This document shows, piece after piece, positions 58,539 through 64,000 of a DNA stretch of 64,000 nucleotides (its first letter is position 1; each line of letters starts with the position of its first letter). The notes under the pieces were generated by a model that searched no databases, was not told the DNA's origin, and saw only the letters and a program-made list of their open reading frames with translations. A program made the position numbers and the translations under genes. This DNA is from a virus. The stretch is taken from positions 1 through 64,000 of IMG/VR virus record IMGVR_UViG_3300030329_006193; one strand, written 5' to 3'.

Positions 58539-59789
58539 TTAAAACACCTTCATTTCATAGCCTGTATAGCCACTACGGCTGTCCCAAGATCCTTGTTCCT
58601 CATGGATCCGCGTCAATAACTCATCCCAACTTTGAACAAACTTATCAAAAGAAAAATTAGTGCTGGCCCATTCGGCACATTCTTTGCCCAGCTTTTCGCG
58701 CTCTGTATCCTTCATATGGTACATCTGTGTTAAAGCGCTTAAGAAATCCTCTTTAGAAATCCTATCTTCATAAATATAAGGCACATCCTGGCTTCCGATA
58801 ATGGCCTTTGATGCAGGCTCTATGCCCACCCCATAAAATTTATCTCCATTGCGCACCTGGTCCTGGAGTCCCCCAGTCAGGGTAGCGATAACAGGAGTCC
58901 CACAATTCAAAGACTCCAATGCCGATAAACCAAATCCCTCCGCATCGGAAATGTTAATAGTCACATCAGCCATATTGTACATCATGCACAAATCCTGCGG
59001 AAGGACCTTGCTCTGAGAAAAGAGCACTTCTCCGTTCGTGAGCCCCAGTTCATGAATAATAGCCTCCAGGTCTTGACCATGAACGTCTTTAACATCCGTA
59101 TGCATAATAAGAACGGCTTTATCATGTCCAACCTTATCTAAAAACTCCTTAAACCACCAGATCAACGTCCCTGATTGTTTGCGGCGGGCGTTCCGGCTGT
59201 TCCAAAAACATATATATTTTTTGTCTAGGTTTTTCTCCTGGCGATACCCTTTCACCACACTGGAGGGGTGCATCTTAAAGATTTCCGGGTCCACTGCATG
59301 AGGAATATAAGAAGACTCTACCTCGGGGGCCACGGTCTGAACAATATCATGTGTGAGTTTAGAAATGCACGCCACATGATCATTGGAGCAATAATAGGGG
59401 CGGTTGAACTGAGGATAAGGATAATTATCCCACACATGATAATAGACCATCGGCACATGAGCACGGATCTCGTTCTCAATCTGCCACAACCACGTAAAAA
59501 ACCGAGGGTCGGTCATAAACCAAACTATATCGGGCTTTTGTTGGTGCAGCAGACCACGCACCATATCGGGGTTCCCGTAGCCATCAACTGGCCAAATAAT
59601 CCAATCATGGCCCCATTCTTCCGTATTCTGAGGCGTGTGATCCGCATGCTGGATGGCGCCCCCGAAAGATACAAACTGATATTTCCCCGTTCTCAGCATG
59701 CTCTCAATAACATATCGCGTTTGCGTTCCTACTCCGCTCGGAGACAGCGGGTGGTCACTAATCGTGAAAATCTTAATTTTTTTCGACAT
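58539..59789 (-). CDS. GT4 glycosyltransferase, 416 aa
   Basis: This enzyme opens the island in transcription order. Its first domain starts IFTISDHPLSPSGVGTQTRYV; its second carries ISDAEGFGLSALESLNCGTP, a canonical GT4 E-x7-E motif, and an intact LMMYNMADVTIN linker. AAGGAATTT precedes the ATG. It shares the overall layout of the neighbour 57253..58536 but little sequence identity by eye, so a recent duplication is unlikely. Confidence 0.85.
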   Translation of the reverse strand: MSKKIKIFTISDHPLSPSGVGTQTRYVIESMLRTGKYQFVSFGGAIQHADHTPQNTEEWGHDWIIWPVDGYGNPDMVRGLLHQQKPDIVWFMTDPRFFTWLWQIENEIRAHVPMVYYHVWDNYPYPQFNRPYYCSNDHVACISKLTHDIVQTVAPEVESSYIPHAVDPEIFKMHPSSVVKGYRQEKNLDKKYICFWNSRNARRKQSGTLIWWFKEFLDKVGHDKAVLIMHTDVKDVHGQDLEAIIHELGLTNGEVLFSQSKVLPQDLCMMYNMADVTINISDAEGFGLSALESLNCGTPVIATLTGGLQDQVRNGDKFYGVGIEPASKAIIGSQDVPYIYEDRISKEDFLSALTQMYHMKDTEREKLGKECAEWASTNFSFDKFVQSWDELLTRIHEEQGSWDSRSGYTGYEMKVF

Positions 59790-59798
59790 ATAAATTCC

Positions 59799-60581
59799 TT
59801 ATGGGCAATGTTCAGTATTAAGCAATTTACAGGGATACGGCTTGTGACAATGTAGCCGATTTTTAATCGTAAATTGTTTAGTGATATTATAAATGGCTTG
59901 ATAGAGAAGTTTAAGGGCGTTTTGTGTTTTCTTGGCGCCGCTTGTTACTCTAAATATTTCTACACGGTCTTTTTTAGCCGTTCTTTTCAATAATGCAAAG
60001 TGAGTTTCTACATTTTTGGGATCTATGCCATGCTTTTGACAAAAGAAATGCTTATAAAGTGTGAGTTGGTACGTTACCAATTTTTCAGCCTTTCTTCGGG
60101 AATCCCATCCCCAGGAACATGTTTTCCAGTCAAAGAGGTGATAAACATCCCCTACCTTAACCACCGCATCTACAAACCCCTTAAAATAAATATTAAAGTT
60201 TTCAATAGGTACGTAAAGCATCTCTTCCGATGAAAAAACTTCATACTCCCCAAAATATTCATGTAAGGCCTCATCTACTTCCGCGAGGATGGCTGGGCCG
60301 GCCGCCTTCATCTGTTGAACATTGGTCGGATTAAAGTCTATGTTTTTCTCTACTAATTCTTGAATACGCTTCGCAAACCCTAGCTGGAATAGTTGGGTGG
60401 GATTAATCTCCTCTTTGAGGAGCTTCTTCTCACACACGTCGTGGATGGCACTCCCAAAGGCTGTGTACTCATTCCCTTCAAAGGGAGCGACTTTTTCTAC
60501 CCATGCCTTTTTATGATAATGTGGGCAATGAGCCCAGTCTTTTAATTCTGAATATGATATATGTTCACGCTTTGTTGTCAT
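59799..60581 (-). CDS. PD-(D/E)XK nuclease, Cas4/AddB-like, with four possible Fe-S cysteines
   Basis: The N-terminus HISYSELKDWAHCPH and GSAIHDVCEKKL are the first Cas4/RecB motifs (H47). The catalytic acids and lysine are D138 in FVDAVV and D151-W-K153 in FDWKTC. Q172-x3-Y176 completes the PDDEXK_1 signature. C19, C245, C251 and C259 have the spacing of the AddB/Cas4 iron-sulfur cluster: one N-terminal and three C-terminal cysteines. It is probably a DNA exonuclease for recombination, replication or host DNA breakdown. The start overlaps the HExxH gene by 17 bases. Confidence 0.8.
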   Translation of the reverse strand: MTTKREHISYSELKDWAHCPHYHKKAWVEKVAPFEGNEYTAFGSAIHDVCEKKLLKEEINPTQLFQLGFAKRIQELVEKNIDFNPTNVQQMKAAGPAILAEVDEALHEYFGEYEVFSSEEMLYVPIENFNIYFKGFVDAVVKVGDVYHLFDWKTCSWGWDSRRKAEKLVTYQLTLYKHFFCQKHGIDPKNVETHFALLKRTAKKDRVEIFRVTSGAKKTQNALKLLYQAIYNITKQFTIKNRLHCHKPYPCKLLNTEHCP

Positions 60582-61185
60582 TTAAAATGTTTTCTATCTT
60601 TCTGTACAAAACCGGCGAGATATCTCTCACCTTTCGAGGGTTATCAAGAAAATATTTCTCAAACCCGTTAGCAAAATATTCTTGGATGGAGGTCGCCCCA
60701 TAAGGGGATGCAAACAACCCCATCGTCAGGGTCAGCAAAGTGGGATATCCTACCGTATCCGCCAAAAATTCATCAAATCGTTTGTTGTATTCCGTGAAAG
60801 AATACAACAGTGGATTAATGTGGAAGCCCTCGGCAGCTAAAAGATGATAGAGTCTGTGACGCTTAGCTTTAAACTCGTCTAGGAGATCCTCGTCATAGAT
60901 CTCCATTGCATAACGCACTTCGAGAGAGTGAGCCACTTCGTGAATAAAGTTCTCTAGCATATCAAAGTTGGTAGGTTCTGTCGCGGACATGTAAATACCG
61001 CCATGAATGTAAGCCGCGTTGCGCCCTGCTAGCTCTTTAAAATCCCCGATATATACTACTTCTACATTTTCTAAGAGCTGCGGTGGGAGGTAAGCTTCCA
61101 CCTCATCGCAAAAGGCCGGAAGATTCACGCTTGATGGAGGCTCATTTACTATGAAGAGTGGAATATCGTAAATATAATATTCCAT
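60565..61185 (-). CDS. Putative zinc metallopeptidase-like protein with HEVAH, 206 aa
   Basis: The motif IHEVAHSLEV places H82, E83 and H86 as an HExxH zinc site, and E139 in FDEFLADTVGY could be the third ligand. There is no signal peptide. A GGAAGAG site lies before the ATG. Such phage proteins may cleave a protein in the cytoplasm or be structural, but the target is unknown. The neighbours are a PIN-PhoH protein and a nuclease. Confidence 0.6.
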   Translation of the reverse strand: MEYYIYDIPLFIVNEPPSSVNLPAFCDEVEAYLPPQLLENVEVVYIGDFKELAGRNAAYIHGGIYMSATEPTNFDMLENFIHEVAHSLEVRYAMEIYDEDLLDEFKAKRHRLYHLLAAEGFHINPLLYSFTEYNKRFDEFLADTVGYPTLLTLTMGLFASPYGATSIQEYFANGFEKYFLDNPRKVRDISPVLYRKIENILNDNKA

Positions 61186-61442
61186 TACTCTTCCGTACTG
61201 AGAGCCAACTGCTTTTCGTGTTCTTCCACATCGGTAAGGGCTTGCTCGTAGCCTCGGAGAAAATTCTCTTGGGCCACAGCAATAAGAAACTCCGGGAACT
61301 CCGCAGCAAACACTTCTACAGCCATATCCACGGTAATATCTTCAGGTCCATCCAAAGTTTCGCCAATATAGTTAACGACTAAGGTCTTAAGCCCACTATC
61401 GGTTTCGAGCATCTCGTCTAATTCTGATTGTTCATTTTCCAT
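61185..61442 (-). CDS. Small acidic protein, 85 aa
   Basis: The start is the ATG at 61442 (MENEQSELDEML), close to a GAG-rich ribosome site, overlapping the end of the PhoH gene frame by few bases. The product is strongly acidic (Glu/Asp through most of its length) with no membrane segment. It could be a DNA mimic or a small regulator. Nothing in the sequence confirms either. Confidence 0.6.
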   Translation of the reverse strand: MENEQSELDEMLETDSGLKTLVVNYIGETLDGPEDITVDMAVEVFAAEFPEFLIAVAQENFLRGYEQALTDVEEHEKQLALSTEE

Positions 61443-61449
61443 CTTAATC

Positions 61450-62769
61450 TCACAAATTCTGTGCGGCGAAGGTAGCGACTTTCGAACGCTCACCCTTGAG
61501 AAGGGTGACATGCGAGGCTAACTCAAATTTCTTGAATTTTTCTACCGCATGTGTTAGACCATTTGATGTAGCATCTATGTAGACATTATCAATCTGTTCG
61601 ACGTCTCCAGTTAACACAATCTTTGTTCCTTCACCTACTCTCGTTATTATAGTCTTTAATTCGTGAGTTGTCAAGTTTTGTGCCTCATCGATAATGATAA
61701 AGGCGTTTGAGATCGAACGGCCACGAATATAAGTGAGAGCTTCTATTTCTATTGTACCCTTTTGCATGTAGATGTCAAGGGTAATTTTATCATTTCCCAT
61801 CAAAAACTGGAGATTATCCTGAATTGGCATCAACCACGGAGACATCTTCTCTTCCATAGTCCCGGGTAGGAAACCAATGTCCTTTCCAAGCGGCTGTACG
61901 GGCCGTGAGACGATTACACGGGTGTACTCCTGCCTCACCTCATCTATGGTCTGCTCAAGGCCTGCAGCGATCGCACAGATCGTCTTACCGCTGCCTGCTT
62001 TGCCGATGGCCGTCACAATCTGGATCTTGGGATCCATGAGGGCGTCCATAAGAAATTGTTGCTCTTTATTACGGGGCTTAATTCCCCACACCTTTTGTTT
62101 ACTCGATAGAAGCTGTCGAATTGGCATCGAATCGTTAATATAGCGCCCCAGAGCAGTCTTCTTTTCATTTGCGCTTGAAACCATCATCACATACTGATTT
62201 GGAAATAAGCCCTCATTATCCAAATAGACACTCTGTTTTTCATAAAAGCGATCAATCACCTGATCATCTACTAAGATGGTAGTGTACCCTTCAAAGATAC
62301 TCTCGCTATTGTCAACTATCTGATTATTTTGAAAGTCCTCGGAGGTTAGACCTACAGCATCAGCAATGACACGCATATTGATATCGCGAGAAACTAGAAT
62401 TACCTTACGAGTACTCTCTCGTTGTGCTTTTAACGCTGTTGCAATTATAAGATGATCCGGGATCGAGGTGTCTAGATCGGAAGGTAAATCTTCTCCTGTA
62501 ATGCCGGATGCGCTTATAGACTTGATTATACCGAGGCCTTTTCGTATCCGTACACCCTTATCGATAGAGCCGCGGCAGCGGAGTTCGTCCCATATACGAA
62601 TAATTTTGCGAGCTTGGGCCCCTACTGCATCCTGACGCTTTTTATGCTTATCAATCTCTTCAAACACCTTTAATGGTACGTGAATATCGTTATTTTCAAA
62701 AGCGTAGATACATTCAGCATTAGTTAGATACACACTGGTATCCAATACATACGTTTTTTTACGGCCCAT
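61450..62769 (-). CDS. phoH: PIN-PhoH protein (PhoH2-type)
   Basis: An N-terminal PIN nuclease domain (YVLDTSVYLT with D10, and acidic residues through about 130) is fused to a PhoH ATPase: P-loop at 256-263 (GKAGSGKT), then DEAQ at 361-364 and a TGDVEQ sensor element. PhoH2-type proteins are thought to unwind and cut RNA; they are common in marine phages. AGGG precedes the ATG. At 439 residues it is full length. Confidence 0.9.
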   Translation of the reverse strand: MGRKKTYVLDTSVYLTNAECIYAFENNDIHVPLKVFEEIDKHKKRQDAVGAQARKIIRIWDELRCRGSIDKGVRIRKGLGIIKSISASGITGEDLPSDLDTSIPDHLIIATALKAQRESTRKVILVSRDINMRVIADAVGLTSEDFQNNQIVDNSESIFEGYTTILVDDQVIDRFYEKQSVYLDNEGLFPNQYVMMVSSANEKKTALGRYINDSMPIRQLLSSKQKVWGIKPRNKEQQFLMDALMDPKIQIVTAIGKAGSGKTICAIAAGLEQTIDEVRQEYTRVIVSRPVQPLGKDIGFLPGTMEEKMSPWLMPIQDNLQFLMGNDKITLDIYMQKGTIEIEALTYIRGRSISNAFIIIDEAQNLTTHELKTIITRVGEGTKIVLTGDVEQIDNVYIDATSNGLTHAVEKFKKFELASHVTLLKGERSKVATFAAQNL

Positions 62770-62783
62770 AGAAACCCTATCTT

Positions 62784-62800
62784 TCTCTAGTAACTAGAGA
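62784..62800 (-). promoter_or_regulatory. Short perfect hairpin in the 38-base intergenic gap
   Basis: A 7-base stem (TCTCTAG with CTAGAGA) closes a 3-base loop between the nucleotidyltransferase stop at 62808 and the PhoH start at 62769. No U-run follows it on the transcribed strand, so it is not a classical terminator. It could influence mRNA processing or PhoH translation. Confidence 0.3.
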
Positions 62801-62807
62801 GTTTCGA

Positions 62808-63308
62808 CTAATAGTTTCCCTTCTTTGTTACAGAATCGCCTTGTACTACCTCCACCCGATCGGGCTTGGGAAGATCTTCGTCGTCTGGACTCTCCCATAC
62901 CATCCCTGCATCATTTACCAACGTAGAGGAGCTTTGGATCTTTCCCCCTCCCACGTTCCAAAGCAGCTGAATTCCCAGAGTTTCACACAGCTCCATTTCC
63001 GGAGTATTATCCGTTTTGCGATCGCCCCCATTTGCAAAATAATCCGGCTTAATACGCTGTAGCGCTTCACAGACGCTATTATCCGAGTCCTCCACGTACG
63101 ATGTTTCACCCGTAGCCTTGAAGCCCTGTAGAATCTCACAACGCTCTTCGAAGGGCATAAAAATGTAACCTTTTTTCCTCATGAGCCACTCATCCGAATT
63201 AACGATGACCACCACATGGCCATACCGGGAGGCTTCTTCAATCATCCTTAGGTGTCCAATATGAACCGGATCAAATCCCCCAGAGACGCATACAATTTTT
63301 TTCTTCAT
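62808..63308 (-). CDS. HIGH-motif nucleotidyltransferase (cytidylyl/adenylyltransferase-like), 166 aa
   Basis: The start at 63308 has GGAGAG six bases upstream; the longer frame has no such site. The protein begins KKIVCVSGGFDPVHIGHLRM, with the catalytic HIGH motif at 16-19 and GFDPVH typical of HldE/TagD-like transferases. Later KPDYFANGGDRKTDNTPE carries the second substrate loop. It would activate a phosphorylated sugar or alcohol with CTP or ATP. It lies outside the glycan island, so a link to it is uncertain; host lipid or heptose metabolism is another possibility. Confidence 0.78.
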   Translation of the reverse strand: MKKKIVCVSGGFDPVHIGHLRMIEEASRYGHVVVIVNSDEWLMRKKGYIFMPFEERCEILQGFKATGETSYVEDSDNSVCEALQRIKPDYFANGGDRKTDNTPEMELCETLGIQLLWNVGGGKIQSSSTLVNDAGMVWESPDDEDLPKPDRVEVVQGDSVTKKGNY

Positions 63309-63550
63309 TTTACTCTCCACTCACCTGATGTCTGCAGATGTACTGTAGCTATATATACACAACTGAACCGATCGGTATCCCAATATTGAGGCTCCACCAA
63401 GGAGATGAAAGTGGTACCGTCTGTCCGTTTGTAGAGATAATAGTCTTTTTCGATAAGAGGCTCCATACGACACTCCGCATTTGTAAGCCACGTACTCTCC
63501 ATAACCTCTTCCAAGACATCCATATCTTTCTGTTTCTTTTTCTTTACCAT
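63305..63550 (-). CDS. Hypothetical protein, 81 aa
   Basis: The ATG at 63550 has AAGGAT just upstream and overlaps the QueF-like gene by seven bases (ATGGTAA). The protein is basic at the N-terminus (MVKKKKQKDMD), then mixed, with TDGTTFISLVEPQYWDTD. No family is recognised. The overlap with the two neighbours suggests a single transcript. Confidence 0.6.
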   Translation of the reverse strand: MVKKKKQKDMDVLEEVMESTWLTNAECRMEPLIEKDYYLYKRTDGTTFISLVEPQYWDTDRFSCVYIATVHLQTSGEWRVK

Positions 63551-63951
63551 CGGTGATCCTTTCCCGCCCAATCATTAAATTTTTCTTCTCCCCCTCGAAT
63601 TGACCAATCGGAATCAATTGTCAATTTGGATGCGAGGCCGCCGCGCGGATTAAAGTCCATCTCAACACGCAGCCGGTGCGGCGCGTAAACTTCTCTTAAA
63701 TCCTCATAAATAACGTTAATTAAGCGCTCGTAAGACACCAATGTATTGCGAAAATCTTGAAAATATTTCTTGAGTGACTTAAGTTCTACGATAGTATCTT
63801 TGGGATAGATAACTATCCAAATAGTGGCGAAGTCCGGTTGATCCTTTACCCCAATAAAGGTAATCTCTGGATTTTTTATATTTATCTCATAACCGTCCCC
63901 CGAAGGGTTCGGAAGAGTCTTAAGAAGGGTCTTGTTGCTCCATTTTTTCAT
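63544..63951 (-). CDS. QueF-fold protein (preQ0 reductase homologue) without cysteine, 135 aa
   Basis: The T-fold QueF pattern is clear: QPDFATIWIVIYP, then VELKSLKKYFQDFRN (E56 near the nucleobase pocket), and a C-terminal FNPRGG. QueF reduces preQ0 to preQ1 through a thioimide with a cysteine seven residues before the D of QPD. Here that place is I33 or G34, the QPD aspartate is kept (D40), the catalytic His-Glu pair reads Y74-E75, and the protein contains no cysteine at all. It therefore cannot use the known QueF chemistry. The ribosome site GGAG lies directly after the tRNA CCA end. Length is close to the unimodular QueF type. Confidence 0.78.
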   Translation of the reverse strand: MKKWSNKTLLKTLPNPSGDGYEINIKNPEITFIGVKDQPDFATIWIVIYPKDTIVELKSLKKYFQDFRNTLVSYERLINVIYEDLREVYAPHRLRVEMDFNPRGGLASKLTIDSDWSIRGGEEKFNDWAGKDHRW

Positions 63952-63964
63952 TTCTTTAGCTCCA

Positions 63965-64000
63965 TGGTGCCGGCACCACGAATCGAACGCGGGACCTGCG
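63965..64000 (-). tRNA. tRNA gene, 3' half, encoded CCA, cut by the window edge
   Basis: Read on the minus strand, the segment has a T-stem CCGCG / CGTGG around the loop TTCGATT, then the 3' acceptor strand TGCCGGC, discriminator A and an encoded CCA ending at 63965. The predicted acceptor 5' strand GCCGGCA and the anticodon lie outside the window, so the amino acid cannot be named. T-stem pairing is complete with one G-U pair. Confidence 0.85.

Noticed and set aside
59268-59855. 195-codon plus-strand open frame
   Set aside because: Antisense to the GT4 gene 58539..59789, whose motifs are unambiguous.
1-64000. CRISPR arrays, integrase, transposase or insertion sequences
   Set aside because: None seen. 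The only repeats of note are the 46- to 52-base coding repeats in 1063-2731, which lack array spacing.

Overview
The window is a compact, almost gapless piece of a large tailed-phage genome, a contractile-tailed myovirus of the broad T4-like kind, probably from an aquatic or marine host. Every protein gene I accept is on the minus strand, so transcription runs from position 64000 towards 1. Most neighbouring genes overlap by a few bases (TAATG, GTGA or ATGA junctions) or are separated by fewer than 20 bases. The phage assignment rests on a gp55-like late sigma factor, a gp25-like and a gp6/J-like baseplate wedge protein, a gp5-like hub lysozyme, a DnaG-type primase, a RuvC-type resolvase, a PIN-PhoH protein and a set of very large virion proteins. 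No integrase, transposase, CRISPR array or bacterial housekeeping block was seen. The host cannot be named from the sequence.

Layout in transcription order. (1) 64000-59799: the 3' half of a tRNA gene, a QueF-fold protein with no cysteine, a small protein, a HIGH-motif nucleotidyltransferase, PIN-PhoH, a small acidic protein, an HExxH protein and a Cas4/AddB-like nuclease with four candidate iron-sulfur cysteines. (2) 59789-41651: an 18 kb glycan island of about 21 genes. It holds eight glycosyltransferases (including GT11- and GT15-like enzymes), two sulfotransferases, two nucleotide-sugar dehydrogenase homologues (one truncated), three extended-SDR epimerases/dehydratases (one a close match to plant GDP-mannose 3,5-epimerase), a shortened DegT aminotransferase, four methyltransferases and an NAD synthetase. 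(3) 41641-39696: small conserved phage genes and the late sigma factor. (4) 39696-5074: the baseplate and tail-appendage module: hub lysozyme, separate spike, 1673- and 588-residue proteins, gp25-like and gp6-like wedges, a DNRLRE-like protein, a 3951-residue protein with several LamG-like folds, and six further structural proteins. (5) 5052-2988: small genes, a DUF2061 membrane protein, RuvC and primase. (6) 2979-54: six consecutive genes whose products have unrelated bodies but share one lysine-rich 16-residue N-terminal module; two copies are nearly identical at DNA level.

How the parts may work together (inference). The sigma factor would drive late expression of the baseplate block. The glycan island is rich enough to make and decorate a sulfated, methylated, uronate- or L-galactose-containing glycan from host GDP-mannose and UDP-sugars, with NadE supporting NAD-dependent steps. 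Its target could be the virion, the host envelope or DNA. The N-terminal module looks like a shared address tag, perhaps for packaging into the head. The island, the tagged proteins and the cysteine-free QueF homologue are the least explained parts of the window.

Limits: all family calls are from reading sequences by eye. No alignment, profile search or structure prediction was run. Several starts were moved from the longest open frame to an internal ATG with a good ribosome binding site, as noted per gene. Positions 1-53 follow the last gene; I see no recognisable feature there.
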